A stretch of 44,230 nucleotides of DNA from Pseudomonadota bacterium (GTDB lineage Bacteria > Pseudomonadota > Gammaproteobacteria > JAKBBU01): contig JAKBBU010000013.1 of the NCBI GenBank assembly GCA_021808365.1, forward strand, positions 1-44,230. The letters run 5' to 3'. Each line of letters starts with the position of its first letter. Positions within the stretch are counted from its first letter, which is position 1. The notes beneath the pieces are model-generated. The model saw only the letters and a list, made by a program, of their open reading frames with translations. It made no database searches and was not told the DNA's origin. This document shows, one piece after another, positions 18,454 to 27,222 of this stretch. Both the position numbers and the translations under genes were made by a program.

Positions 18454-19686
18454 ATGAGCCAAATCGAAATTAAAGTTCCCGACATCGGCAATGCCAAAGA
18501 TGTCGAAATCATCGAAGTGATGGTGAAAGTCGGTGATGTGATCACCAAAGATCAATCTTTAATTACCTTAGAAAGCGACAAAGCTTCCATGGAAATTCCA
18601 TCCTCTGAAGCAGGTACGATCAAAGAAATGAAAGTTGCCTTGGGTCAACGTGTCTCCAAGGGCAGTGTGATTTTAATTCTCGAAGCACAAGGTGCGGCTG
18701 CACAATCGGCACCGGCTGCTGAAAAACCAGCCCCCGTGCCTGAGAAAAAAGAAGCGATTGAAACTACGTCTGTCTCTCAATCAAAAGAAGAGTCCAAGGA
18801 AGAGCCTAAACATATATCAGCAGAGGGTATCCATGCAGGCCCTAGCGTTCGACGTTTAGCCCGTGAATTAGGTTTGGACTTGGCACAAATTTCACCCACG
18901 GGACCCAAATCACGTATTTTAAAAGAAGATTTATTACTCGCCCTCAAAGGTTCAAGTGGACCGTCGATGGCTCCAGCGATGCCCGACATTGATTTTACGC
19001 AATTTGGATCGGTGGAAAAGCAAGCCTTATCACGGATCAAAAAAATCTCAGGTCAATTCCTCCATCGTAATTGGGTAGGCATTCCCCATGTTACGCAATT
19101 TGATGAAGCAGACATTACCGAATTAGAAGCGTTTCGCCTGAATGCAAAAGAGCAGGGCATGAAATTAACGCCGCTTGTTTTTTTAATGAAGGCCGTGGTG
19201 GGTGCTTTGAAAAAATACCCGCAATTTAATTCTTCGCTCGACTCAAAAAATGAATTGTGGTTAAAACAGTATTATCACATCGGTGTTGCAGTTGATACAC
19301 CCAATGGTTTGGTGGTTCCCGTGATCCGCAATGTGGATCAAAAAGGGTTATTGGAATTAGCGAATGAATTGGCACAAATCAGTGCAAAGGCGCGTGAGAA
19401 AGGGTTAAGTCCTGCTGACATGCAGGGTGGATGTTTTACGATTTCAAGTTTAGGCGGCATCGGTGGTACAGCATTCACGCCAATCATCAATGCACCTGAG
19501 GTGGCGATTTTAGGCGTATCAAAATCGAGTTTAAAACCGATTTATCAAGGTGGAAATTTTGTACCGCGTTTGATGTTGCCCTTGTCGCTGTCCTATGATC
19601 ACCGTGTGATCGATGGCGCACAAGCTGCGCGGTTTATTGTTTATCTTTCCGAGCAATTGGCGGATGTAAGGCGGATGTTGTTGTAA
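18454..19686 (+). CDS. aceF: Dihydrolipoamide acetyltransferase (E2) AceF, single lipoyl domain
   Basis: Core of the pyruvate dehydrogenase complex; transfers acetyl from lipoyl-Lys to CoA. One lipoyl domain (residues 1-75) has the modified Lys in ESDKASMEIP. A Pro/Ala/Glu linker follows, then the E1/E3-binding domain (GPSVRRLARELGLDLAQI, about 125-160). The catalytic domain has the YDHRVIDGAQ active-site motif near the C terminus. At 410 residues it is much shorter than the E. coli enzyme, which has three lipoyl domains. ATG 18454 with AAGGAA at 18442-18447 is chosen over an upstream ATG inside the F3 repeat. No lpd (E3) gene follows. Confidence 0.96.
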   Translation: MSQIEIKVPDIGNAKDVEIIEVMVKVGDVITKDQSLITLESDKASMEIPSSEAGTIKEMKVALGQRVSKGSVILILEAQGAAAQSAPAAEKPAPVPEKKEAIETTSVSQSKEESKEEPKHISAEGIHAGPSVRRLARELGLDLAQISPTGPKSRILKEDLLLALKGSSGPSMAPAMPDIDFTQFGSVEKQALSRIKKISGQFLHRNWVGIPHVTQFDEADITELEAFRLNAKEQGMKLTPLVFLMKAVVGALKKYPQFNSSLDSKNELWLKQYYHIGVAVDTPNGLVVPVIRNVDQKGLLELANELAQISAKAREKGLSPADMQGGCFTISSLGGIGGTAFTPIINAPEVAILGVSKSSLKPIYQGGNFVPRLMLPLSLSYDHRVIDGAQAARFIVYLSEQLADVRRMLL

Positions 19687-19710
19687 CCACTACGGTACAC
19701 CACGGGGCCG

Positions 19711-19815
19711 TGTCATCCCGGAATTTAGTGGCTCTTAGCGCGTACTCGCGTAACCCAAAATTCTTTGTTTTGCAGATTTAATTGTTGGGTTACGCGAGTA
19801 CGCTAACCCAACCTA
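19711..19815. repeat. Chimeric F2/F3 repeat
   Basis: The left part is an F2 head (GTGTCATCCCGGAATTTAGT, then GGCTCTTAGCGCG). It runs directly into F3 sequence (CGTAACCCAA) and ends as F3 (GGGTTACGCGAGTACGCTAA). Eighteen-bp perfect arms (19741-19758 and 19785-19802) span the junction. It lies between convergent aceF and the dus gene. Confidence 0.8.
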
Positions 19816-20787
19816 CTTAAAAAACCGCCTACAAATTTCTTTTAATGTAACTATTTCTTTACACTCATTGATCGCCAGGCAAAATTCCGTTTTATTCTTC
19901 ATCGTGCGAGCATAATATTTCGAAAATTTTCTGGCCTGTAAAATCGCGAATTTTTCACTGTTGAGTAAATCAGACAAACCTTGAATATGAGTCATAAATA
20001 TTTCACCTATTTCAGGCAAGCTAGGGGTTAGAAAATGAGCGCCAGTCATTTCTGCTTGTAATTGTTTGATTAACCAGGGTTGACCTACGCCCGCACGACC
20101 GATCATGACACCAGCACAACCTGTTGAAAACATTTTTTTTAAAGTGGTGACACAGGCGGTATCCCCATTACCAATGACAGGAATTTTTAAAGTTTCTACA
20201 AAAAATTGAATGTCTTCATAATGGCAAGGCGTTTCATAATGTTCTGTCCAATGCCGTCCATGAACGATTAAAAAATCAGCCCCTGCATCATGAACAACTT
20301 TGGAAATTTCTTCGTTGAAACGATCCGAACTTCTACCGTCTACTCGAATTTTAATAGAAACCGGCAAATGAGTATTTTGTTTCATCGCGTGAATTAATTG
20401 AAACAATCGGCTAGGATGAGTCAATAAACTTGATCCCGCACCTTTATTGCGAACTTTAGGGACAGGGCACCCGCAATTTAAATCGATTAAATCAGCGCCA
20501 AAGTCAGTGATCCGCTTTACGGATTCACTCAATTCTTTAGGATCATGTCCTGATAACTGAACACAAACGGGTCCTTCTGCGGGGGCTTTCATCAAATAGC
20601 GTGCTTGTGCCAATTTGGGTTGATGTAATAAGGTTTTACAAGAAAGCATTTCTGTGCAAGAAAAAGCGGGTTGACCGTATTGCCAGGTGAGTGCTCGAAA
20701 GGGTGCACAACTTACACCCGCTAAAGGGCCTTGGATGAGGTTAGTGGGGAAGGTACGAGTTCCAAGTTTGAGCGTGGTTATAGGCAT
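19813..20787 (-). CDS. tRNA-dihydrouridine synthase family protein
   Basis: FMN-dependent enzyme that reduces uridines in tRNA D-loops. The N-terminal PLAGVSCAPFR, the catalytic-Cys block LIDLNCGCPVPKVRNKGAGSSLL, VSIKIRVDGR, FLIVHGRHW, IPVIGNGD and GVMIGRAGVGQPWL follow the Dus TIM-barrel pattern; 324 residues. The sequence resembles the DusB/DusC side more than DusA, but I cannot assign the exact paralogue or its target position. The start at 20787 is a good ATG in MPITTLKLG. It is flanked on both sides by repeat-filled spacers. Confidence 0.9.
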   Translation of the reverse strand: MPITTLKLGTRTFPTNLIQGPLAGVSCAPFRALTWQYGQPAFSCTEMLSCKTLLHQPKLAQARYLMKAPAEGPVCVQLSGHDPKELSESVKRITDFGADLIDLNCGCPVPKVRNKGAGSSLLTHPSRLFQLIHAMKQNTHLPVSIKIRVDGRSSDRFNEEISKVVHDAGADFLIVHGRHWTEHYETPCHYEDIQFFVETLKIPVIGNGDTACVTTLKKMFSTGCAGVMIGRAGVGQPWLIKQLQAEMTGAHFLTPSLPEIGEIFMTHIQGLSDLLNSEKFAILQARKFSKYYARTMKNKTEFCLAINECKEIVTLKEICRRFFK

Positions 20788-20833
20788 AGGAACAAAGTAT
20801 ACCTTAACTCATATACTTACAGCCAATCATGAC

Positions 20834-20932
20834 GGTGTCATCCCGGAATTTAGTGTCTCTTAGCGCGTACTCGTGCTTAGAGACACTTAATATCCGGGAT
20901 CTAGAAAAATAAAAAAGGATTTTTTCCTTACC
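20834..20932 (+). repeat. F2 repeat copy c
   Basis: Head GGTGTCATCCCGGAATTTAG, stem with variable part GTGTCTCTTAGC paired to GCTTAGAGACAC, then AATATCCGGGATCTAG and the tail AAAAATAAAAAAGGATTTTT. Intergenic upstream of dus. Confidence 0.85.
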
Positions 20933-20952
20933 CAACAAACGCCCCGCAAAAA

Positions 20953-20995
20953 GTAGAAAGTTGGGTTACGCGAGTACACTAACCCAACCTATGTG
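20953..20995. repeat. F3 repeat
   Basis: GTAGAAAGTTGGGTTACGCG followed by AGTACACTAACCCAACCTA; a variant of the F3 palindrome just after the stop codon of the minus-strand effector-like gene. Confidence 0.8.
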
Positions 20996-21000
20996 GCTTT

Positions 21001-22605
21001 TTAGCGGAAAGAACCCCATCGTACTACAGGTCCATCTTTTTGAGGCCCTTTTCCTTCAGCTGCTTGCTTGTCTTGGTGTGCTGCAGGACTAGCTTGCGCA
21101 TTATTTCCAAACAAAGCATGTTGACCAAAATTCTTTAATTCTTCACGATGAGAGGCTGCAATATCTTTATTGTGACGAATTGAGTTTTTCCCTAAAATTT
21201 TCTCACCCAAGGTCACTAACGCTTGAAATATAACATTGCCTTTAAGTAGAAAATCTGTAAAGCTATTATGCTTTGGGTTGTTAACAATTTTGTCTTCATA
21301 AAGTTTAGCGCATCGTTGGGCGCTTTCTCCAATTGCAGATTGGCACAGACTTAATGAAATTTTGTTGAGGGCGTAATTGTTATTGCTACAATGATTTAAG
21401 TTAGATTGCAATACTTTATTCAGTGTGCTTTTTTCTTGAATCAAATCATTTTTTAAGCTCTCGTAATCTGCTTTTATTTCAGAAGGGATGTTGTTTGAAT
21501 TTAAAACAGCATCGCAATGCTCGATGGCAGTATGAATTGTTTTAATGTAGTTGATATAGTGATCACGCCCTTCTCTATCAAACGCTCCAGAAAATTTCTT
21601 TGATAGATTGTTGGGTTCGTCATATACGGCACTGCTTTCATTCATGATGGAAATGATTTTTTCGCATGATTCATCAGAATTTTTAGAATTTTTAAATTCT
21701 TCCTTAAGACTTTTTTCTAATTCAGTTAATCCGAATTTTTTACAAAGTTCAAGGGTTGATAAGAGAGTGCTCATAGACCCATCTTTTTGAAGTTTTTGCA
21801 AAAACTCTAATTGATTGTGGTTTAAAGGATTGAGGAATTTTTTCTTGCTTTCTTCAATGAGATTAATAATGTTTTCTTTTGATTCATTTGTTATTGGGTT
21901 TAATTCTTCTTTTATTTTATCATTCAATTCTTTTTTTGAATCTGAAATAAAATCGTCAGCTTTTATTTCGTTGCCAGAATTATCTTTTAAATTAACGAAT
22001 ACCATTTCAGCAGATAAGAGACCTAAGTTTAAAGAATTTTCTGCGGATTGAATGAAATTCATATGCTCATCATAAGCATTAAATGCGCTTTCTAAACCAG
22101 CATCTGTTAGTTTTTCGAGAGAAGGTTTTGTTTTTAATGAAGGAAGAGGTATAACGAGAGAAAAAATTTTTATATCGTCTTCTGTTAAAAAATCATTAAG
22201 ATTAGCAACTTTTTCGTTATCGATATAGATCCCATCAGCTTGGAAGGAAAGTAGTTGGTTTTGTTCAACATTTAATTTGCCAAAACACTTTGTCAAGTAA
22301 GTTACAACTGAATTTGCAACACTAGAAGAGTAGCTTTTATCTCCAAGCTCTTTTTTTGAAGAAGCATCTGTGACACGACAAGCGGTTTCTGAAAATTCTT
22401 TAAACGAGGCAAGAGTAAAGGAGTTATTTAACAAATATTGTTTGTAAAATAGAGCCACTGAGGTTGGTATGCACTCGTCAGCAGCGAAGGGCTTTTGAGA
22501 GAACAGTGGCCAAGTATCTGCAGCTGTCGATGCTAAGTTCGATAAAACATCAAGTAATACTTCATCATTAGCAATCGAAATCGGGTATTGTTTTTCAGTT
22601 GACAT
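21001..22605 (-). CDS. Effector-like protein with PmrA-type promoter (534 residues)
   Basis: I do not recognise a family. The protein is polar, Lys/Glu/Asn/Ser-rich and mostly helical, with heptad-like stretches (for example around KKELNDKIKEELNPITNE and NDLIQEKSTLNKVLQSNL) that may form coiled coils. There is no signal peptide or membrane segment. The C-terminal 50 residues are Ala/Gln/Gly-rich and probably disordered. The start MSTEKQ (22605) is chosen because GAGG lies 8 nt before it; two in-frame ATGs lie just upstream. The PmrA-type promoter at 22674-22706, AT-rich composition and isolated position point to a secreted effector. That is inference. Confidence 0.7.
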   Translation of the reverse strand: MSTEKQYPISIANDEVLLDVLSNLASTAADTWPLFSQKPFAADECIPTSVALFYKQYLLNNSFTLASFKEFSETACRVTDASSKKELGDKSYSSSVANSVVTYLTKCFGKLNVEQNQLLSFQADGIYIDNEKVANLNDFLTEDDIKIFSLVIPLPSLKTKPSLEKLTDAGLESAFNAYDEHMNFIQSAENSLNLGLLSAEMVFVNLKDNSGNEIKADDFISDSKKELNDKIKEELNPITNESKENIINLIEESKKKFLNPLNHNQLEFLQKLQKDGSMSTLLSTLELCKKFGLTELEKSLKEEFKNSKNSDESCEKIISIMNESSAVYDEPNNLSKKFSGAFDREGRDHYINYIKTIHTAIEHCDAVLNSNNIPSEIKADYESLKNDLIQEKSTLNKVLQSNLNHCSNNNYALNKISLSLCQSAIGESAQRCAKLYEDKIVNNPKHNSFTDFLLKGNVIFQALVTLGEKILGKNSIRHNKDIAASHREELKNFGQHALFGNNAQASPAAHQDKQAAEGKGPQKDGPVVRWGSFR

Positions 22606-22673
22606 TTTCATTTCCTCATTCATATTAAATTCAAATTATTATTTTAGGGGTCCTTCTAGGTACCTTAGTGCCT

Positions 22674-22706
22674 ATATTAATCCTCTAAGCTTAAGGGAAT
22701 ATTAAG
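22674..22706 (-). promoter_or_regulatory. PmrA-type box and -10 element
   Basis: Read on the minus strand: CTTAATATT (22706-22698), CC, CTTAAGCTT (22695-22687), then 7 nt and TAATAT (22679-22674). Both half-sites match the Legionella/Coxiella PmrA consensus closely, with the 11-bp period. It is the best of the three boxes in the window. Confidence 0.75.
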
Positions 22707-22786
22707 GGTTTTAACCTAGCTGTCTAGAGCCACGCGTCCTGAGCGTGCTGTTTCTTCTTCCACGATTGTTATCCAAAAGCTAAGCG

Positions 22787-22890
22787 CTAGCGCAGCAAAG
22801 GATCTCCTGCTTCGATCTTTTAGCGCAGCGTTAGCCGTGGAGTCTGAAGTTTCAAATACCACCTCAGCGGGAGATCCTTCACTGCGCTAG
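22787..22890. repeat. Imperfect inverted-repeat element
   Basis: Twenty-five-base arms (22787-22811 and 22866-22890) with three mismatches, reading CTAGCGCAG..AAGGATCTCC. The right arm continues into GGCTTGTTCAGGATGACAG. The style (GGATCTCC, CTTCACTGCGC, AGGATGACA) is that of dispersed repeats seen in many proteobacterial genomes. Confidence 0.7.
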
Positions 22891-23050
22891 GCTTGTTCAG
22901 GATGACAGCGGTGGTGTTGTTTAGCCCAGACTTGTGTGTATATTAGAACAAATTTTGACCTATTTCAATCGGTTGGGCCATTTATGGGCCTCTCGCCCAC
23001 ACCCACTCTAATATGCTAATCTTCTATGAAACCGTTCGAGGACAAAAACT

Positions 23051-24109
23051 ATGCAAACTGATGACTTACGAATCGCGTCGATTCGTCCCCTGATTTCACC
23101 GGCCATCTTGATTGAAGAAATTCCATTAGATGAGAAGGGCATTGCACTTATTAATAGCGCACGCGAGCAAGCGACGCGGATCGTGCAGGGTGAGGATGAT
23201 CGCTTGTTAGTGGTGGTAGGACCGTGTTCAATCCATGATCCTGAGGCCGCGAGGGCTTATGGTTCCTTGATCAAGGATGCTGTTCGACGTTATCAGGATG
23301 ATTTGATGATCGTGATGCGGGTTTATTTTGAGAAGCCGCGGACGACGGTGGGTTGGAAGGGTTTAATCAATGATCCGCTGTTGGATAATTCATTTAATAT
23401 TAATCAAGGGCTTAGGCTTGCACGACAATTGTTGCGGGATTTGACGCAGATGGGAGTGGTAACGGGGACGGAGTTTTTGGACACCATTATTCCTCAGTTT
23501 ATCAGTGACTTGGTAGTTTGGGGTGCGATTGGTGCGCGCACGACGGAATCTCAAATTCATCGGGAATTAGCGTCGGGGCTTTCGATGCCGGTAGGGTTTA
23601 AAAATGGGACAGATGGGAATATTCAAATTGCCGTGGATGCGATTCGCTCAGCGCTTCATCCTCACCATTTTTTATCGGTGACCAAACATGGGATCCCAGC
23701 CATTGTGAGCACAACAGGCAATGAGGCTTGCCATTTGATTTTGCGGGGTGGAAAGCAAGGAACGAATTATGATGCAGCCAGCGTTGAGGCGGCGGTTGAG
23801 AAGCTTGCGCATGAGCGGGTGAATTTGAATGTGATGGTGGATTGTAGCCATGGGAATAGTCGCAAGGATCATACGCAGCAGGCGGCGGTGGCGGCTGATG
23901 TGGCTGCGCAGTTGTCGGCGGGTTCACAGCGGATCATGGGTGTGATGATTGAGAGTAATTTGGTGGCGGGGACGCAGCCGTTGAAGCCTAAGTCTGAGTT
24001 GGTGTATGGGAAGAGTGTGACGGATGCTTGTATTGCTTGGGATGAGACGCAGCGGGTGTTGGATCAGTTGGCGGCCGCAGTTCGTGATCGGCGGAAGAAG
24101 AAGGCATAA
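23051..24109 (+). CDS. aroG: 3-deoxy-7-phosphoheptulonate (DAHP) synthase, AroG class
   Basis: Condenses PEP and erythrose-4-phosphate in the first step of the shikimate pathway. VVVGPCSIHDPEAA, MRVYFEKPRTTVGWKGLINDP, GARTTESQIHRELASGLSMPVGFKNGTDG and the C-terminal GKSVTDACI are those of the E. coli AroF/G/H type; 352 residues. Which feedback class it belongs to cannot be read with certainty, so the symbol is by overall similarity. GAGG ends 9 nt before the ATG. pheA follows after a long inverted repeat, so both serve phenylalanine synthesis. Confidence 0.93.
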   Translation: MQTDDLRIASIRPLISPAILIEEIPLDEKGIALINSAREQATRIVQGEDDRLLVVVGPCSIHDPEAARAYGSLIKDAVRRYQDDLMIVMRVYFEKPRTTVGWKGLINDPLLDNSFNINQGLRLARQLLRDLTQMGVVTGTEFLDTIIPQFISDLVVWGAIGARTTESQIHRELASGLSMPVGFKNGTDGNIQIAVDAIRSALHPHHFLSVTKHGIPAIVSTTGNEACHLILRGGKQGTNYDAASVEAAVEKLAHERVNLNVMVDCSHGNSRKDHTQQAAVAADVAAQLSAGSQRIMGVMIESNLVAGTQPLKPKSELVYGKSVTDACIAWDETQRVLDQLAAAVRDRRKKKA

Positions 24110-24252
24110 TCTCTCAAAATGGCGGATTGTTTTTTTAAATTTGATTTGACAAACCATCGCCAGCAGGGAAGCTGGCGTTGAGCCTACATGGATGTATTAA
24201 CGGCGTGTTTGGAAAATCAAATTTAAAAAAACAATCCGCCATTTTGAGAGAT
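24109..24252. repeat. 39-bp perfect inverted repeat with nested hairpin
   Basis: Arms 24109-24147 and 24214-24252 are perfect complements over 39 bases; the left arm begins in the aroG stop codon. The 66-nt loop contains a second stem CGCCAGC-AGGGAA-GCTGGCG (24158-24177) and the text GAGCCTACATGGATGTATT, which I know as a dispersed gammaproteobacterial repeat. It separates aroG from pheA by a very stable structure. Confidence 0.93.
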
Positions 24253-24275
24253 ACTATAAGAAAAAGGGGAAAGGA

Positions 24276-25352
24276 ATGACAGAAGATGCTTTATCAACAA
24301 TCCGCACCAAAATTGATAAATTGGATCAAACTATTTTTCAAGCGTTGAAAGAGCGTGCACAAGCGGCGTGCGAAGTGGCGCGCATCAAGCGAGAGAGCGC
24401 CGATCCAGTTTATTATCGGCCTGAGCGTGAAGCGCAAATTTTGCGAAATATTGCGACAAAGAATGATAGCTTATTGCCGGATCGCGCAGTGACGCAGATT
24501 TTTCGCGAAATTTTGACGGCGTGTTTGGCCTTACAAAAAGAATTGAGCATTGCTTATTTGGGGCCGGAGGGAACATTTTCACAATTGGCTGCGCAGACGC
24601 ATTTTGGGACGTCAGCGCTTCAATTGCCGCAAGAAAGTATTGAGCGGGTTTTTCAAGCGGTTGAATCAGGGCATGCGGATTATGGGATCGTGCCGTTTGA
24701 AAATTCGATCGAGGGTATTGTGAACATGACACTCGATGCTTTTTTAAATTCATCGCTCCAGATTTGTGGTGAGGTTGAAATTCCCATTCATCATCATTTG
24801 TTACGCATGAAAGAAACGCAAAAGCCGATCACAAAATTGTATTCGCATTCACAATCGTTAGGGCAGTGTCGGCAGTGGATCGCGGCGCATTTGCCGAATG
24901 TATTGATTATTCCCACGCAGAGTAATGGTTTAGCGGCACAGTTTGCGCATCAGGATCCGGATGCTGCTGCGATTGCAGGGCAGGGTGCGGCGGATCATTA
25001 TGGGTTGGAAATATTAGAGGCGAATATTGAGGATCATCCGCAGAATACGACGCGGTTTTTGGTCTTAGGAAAGGAGTCGCCAGCGCGAAGTGGGTGTGAT
25101 AAGACGTCGTTGTTGATTCCTACGCCCCATATTCCGGGTTTTTTATTTCATTTATTAAAGCCGTTTGCCGATCGGGGTATTAATTTGACGTTGTTGGAGT
25201 CGCGGCCTTATCAGCATCGAAATTGGAGTTATTTATTTTTTATCGATGTGTTGGGGCATCAGGAGGATGAAGAGGTTGCAGAGGCTTTGGCGGAGTTGGA
25301 GAAGATGTCAATCTTAGTGACGGTGTTGGGGTCGTATCCAAGGGTGGGTTAG
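24276..25352 (+). CDS. pheA: Bifunctional chorismate mutase / prephenate dehydratase PheA
   Basis: Converts chorismate to prephenate and on to phenylpyruvate. The AroQ-type mutase domain is residues 1-90 (IRTKIDKLDQTIFQALKERA, with R and K active-site positions). The dehydratase domain starts at IAYLGPEGTFSQLAA and includes GIVPFENSIEGIV and the catalytic TTRFLV block. A C-terminal ACT domain (PGFLFHLLKPFADRGINLTLLESRP) senses phenylalanine; 358 residues. A strong AGGGGAAAGG lies before the ATG. An F1 palindrome 7 nt after the stop, followed by six Ts, probably terminates it. Confidence 0.96.
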   Translation: MTEDALSTIRTKIDKLDQTIFQALKERAQAACEVARIKRESADPVYYRPEREAQILRNIATKNDSLLPDRAVTQIFREILTACLALQKELSIAYLGPEGTFSQLAAQTHFGTSALQLPQESIERVFQAVESGHADYGIVPFENSIEGIVNMTLDAFLNSSLQICGEVEIPIHHHLLRMKETQKPITKLYSHSQSLGQCRQWIAAHLPNVLIIPTQSNGLAAQFAHQDPDAAAIAGQGAADHYGLEILEANIEDHPQNTTRFLVLGKESPARSGCDKTSLLIPTPHIPGFLFHLLKPFADRGINLTLLESRPYQHRNWSYLFFIDVLGHQEDEEVAEALAELEKMSILVTVLGSYPRVG

Positions 25353-25359
25353 TGGATGC

Positions 25360-25440
25360 TTTCAAGTAACCAGGGAAGAATGCGCTAATGCGTGTTGTGG
25401 CATTAGCGCATTCTTCCCTGGTTACTTGAAACAGTTTTTT
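25360..25440. repeat. F1 palindrome copy D, probable pheA terminator
   Basis: Perfect 32-bp arms (25360-25391 and 25400-25431) around the loop GTGTTGTG (25392-25399), followed by CAG and TTTTTT (25435-25440). As a terminator it would end pheA; the T-run touches the 3' end of the tRNA gene on the other strand. Confidence 0.93.
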
Positions 25441-25516
25441 GGTCGGGGTGAGAGGATTCGAACCTCCGGCCCCTGCTTCCCGAAAGCAGTGCTCTACCAA
25501 GCTGAGCTACACCCCG
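25440..25516 (-). tRNA. tRNA-Pro (anticodon CGG)
   Basis: A complete cloverleaf reads on the minus strand: acceptor CGGGGTG/CACCCCG, D-arm with GCTCAGCTTGGTAGAGC, anticodon stem CTGCT/AGCAG with loop TTCGGGA (anticodon CGG, + strand 25480-25482), T-loop GTTCGAATC. Discriminator A and an encoded CCA (25440-25442) finish the 77-nt gene. It lies downstream of ispB on the same strand, with an F2 repeat between, so it may be read from the ispB transcript or its own promoter. Confidence 0.97.
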
Positions 25517-25521
25517 TTAAT

Positions 25522-25612
25522 GAAGAAATCCTTTTTTATTTTTCCTGGATCCCGGGTATTTAGTCGTTCTAAAGCGCGAGTACGCGCTAAGAACGACTAA
25601 ATCCCGGGATGA
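25522..25612 (-). repeat. F2 repeat copy d
   Basis: On the minus strand it reads GTCATCCCGGGATTTAGTCG, a stem around AGCGCG/CGCGCT with centre TACT, then CCCGGGATCCAGG and the AT tail. Arms pair from 25549 to 25610. Between ispB and the tRNA gene. Confidence 0.88.
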
Positions 25613-25625
25613 CGTTGCCTTAATT

Positions 25626-26600
25626 TTAAAACTTCCGTTCCAATGCAAAGTCAACCAAGCCTATGAGGGCCAAGCGTGCGGGCGAAGTCGGGATCGCGTC
25701 GAGCGCTTTGAGAGCTTTTGCAGCCAGTTGTCTAGCAAGGGCGTAAGTGTATTCGATGCCTCCCGTGGATTCAATCACATTCCGCACAGAACTGAAGTTT
25801 TCGCGCAACCCACTCTTAATCGCTTGTTCGAGCATCGACCGATCACGGGCACTGCAATGTTTAAAGGCGTGAATAAAAGGCAGAGTGACCTTGCCATCTG
25901 CTAAATCATCGCCTGGATTTTTACCGAGTTGTTCATGTGTTGAGGAATAATCAAGAATGTCATCGATCAATTGAAAAATCATGCCTAAATGTCGCCCGTA
26001 ATCGGTGAGTGCATGAATATGAGTTTCGTGACTGGAGCCGATAATACCCCCAAGTTGAGTTGCGACTTCAAAAAGAGCGGCTGTTTTGGCGTAGATGACT
26101 TGTTGATAGATGCTTTCACTGACAGCTGGATTATGGCGGTGCATCAACTGTAGGACTTCGCCTTCGGTAATCACATTAGTTGCTTTGGCGAGGATTTCCA
26201 TGATACTGAGGCTTCCCAGATGGACCATCATTTGGAAGGCACGCGAGTAGAGAAAGTCACCGACAAGGACGCTCGCTTCGTTGCCCCAAAGTGCGTTGGC
26301 GGTTTCTTGGCCGCGGCGCAGGTTGGAGGCATCGACGACATCATCGTGCAAAAGCGTGGCGGTGTGGATGAATTCGATGATGGTTGCAAGTTCAATGGCT
26401 TTTTCGCCTTCGCCTGAATAGTTGCAGGCTTTGGCGCTGAGGAGGACGAGCATGGGGCGGAGGCGTTTTCCGCCGCCTTCAATGATGTGGGCAGCCAGCT
26501 CATTGATGAGGGGAACGCTGGAGTGGAGGCGGGCCAAGATCAGGTCATTGACTTCTTCGAGTTCCGCGCGAACGGGTTCACAAATTTTTTCGTAGTCCAT
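25626..26600 (-). CDS. ispB: Octaprenyl-type polyprenyl diphosphate synthase IspB
   Basis: Makes the all-trans polyprenyl side chain of ubiquinone from farnesyl diphosphate and IPP. The two Asp-rich motifs are [15 protein letters not shown] (here DDxxD) and [20 protein letters not shown] binds IPP. 324 residues from ATG 26600 ([14 protein letters not shown]) matches E. coli IspB; the longer open frame upstream runs into purE regulatory sequence and is not used. GAGAGG lies upstream. It is divergent from purE. Confidence 0.95.
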   Translation of the reverse strand: MDYEKICEPVRAELEEVNDLILARLHSSVPLINELAAHIIEGGGKRLRPMLVLLSAKACNYSGEGEKAIELATIIEFIHTATLLHDDVVDASNLRRGQETANALWGNEASVLVGDFLYSRAFQMMVHLGSLSIMEILAKATNVITEGEVLQLMHRHNPAVSESIYQQVIYAKTAALFEVATQLGGIIGSSHETHIHALTDYGRHLGMIFQLIDDILDYSSTHEQLGKNPGDDLADGKVTLPFIHAFKHCSARDRSMLEQAIKSGLRENFSSVRNVIESTGGIEYTYALARQLAAKALKALDAIPTSPARLALIGLVDFALERKF

Positions 26601-26721
26601 AGCGATTATCCTCTCTATCAATATCATCATGCTACTCGAAATAGGCAATCCTGGGCAAGGGGTATCTCGACTGCACCGTGTTAAGTCGGTAGAATTCACG
26701 GATGAAAATGAGGAGACAAAA

Positions 26722-27222
26722 ATGAGTCTGGAGAAACCAAAAATAGCCATCGTCATGGGTTCCAAAAGTGATTGGGAGACCATGCAGCATGCAGCTCATA
26801 CTTTAAGTGAGCTGGGTATTGTCCATGACGTTGAAGTGGTCTCCGCACACAGAACGCCCGATAAATTATTTGACTATGCGCAAAAAGCAGATAGTCGCGG
26901 GTTGCAGGTTATTATTGCGGGTGCCGGCGGTGCAGCACATTTACCGGGCATGTTGGCTGCAAAAACACATCTGCCTATTTTAGGTGTACCCATTTCTTCT
27001 GCTCAATTTAAAGGATTAGATTCTTTATTATCGATCGTCCAAATGCCCGCAGGGATCCCAGTGGGTACATTGGCCGTTGGAAAAGCGGGTGCAATTAACG
27101 CGGCCTTATTAGCTGCAGCCATTTTAGCCAATAGCGATGAACATGTGCGAACAGCTTTACTAAATTATCGCGCAAAACAGACACAATATGTTTTGGATCA
27201 TCCGGATCCGCGGGAAGAATAA
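26722..27222 (+). CDS. purE: N5-carboxyaminoimidazole ribonucleotide mutase PurE
   Basis: Moves the carboxyl of N5-CAIR to give CAIR in purine synthesis. [12 protein letters not shown], the [11 protein letters not shown] active-site segment and [16 protein letters not shown] are diagnostic; 166 residues. ATG 26722 has AGGAG (26711-26715) 6 nt away, so the longer frame from 26629 is rejected. The stop codon overlaps the purK start (TAATG), so the two are translationally coupled and work in sequence. Confidence 0.97.
   Translation: MSLEKPKIAIVMGSKSDWETMQHAAHTLSELGIVHDVEVVSAHRTPDKLFDYAQKADSRGLQVIIAGAGGAAHLPGMLAAKTHLPILGVPISSAQFKGLDSLLSIVQMPAGIPVGTLAVGKAGAINAALLAAAILANSDEHVRTALLNYRAKQTQYVLDHPDPREE

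Larger units (their letters stand above)
22606..23050. other. 445-nt intergenic region between divergent genes
   Basis: Holds the PmrA-type promoter of the 534-residue protein (22674-22706), a repeat element (22787-22890), and about 130 nt leading to aroG with a TTGACC at 22955. An 11-codon frame (23026-23061) overlaps the aroG start. No further gene is seen. Confidence 0.7.

Noticed and set aside
23026..23061. 11-codon frame (MKPFEDKNYAN) overlapping the aroG start, a possible leader peptide
   Set aside because: Only one Phe and one Tyr, no attenuator hairpin-terminator pair downstream, and it contains the aroG RBS; more likely chance.
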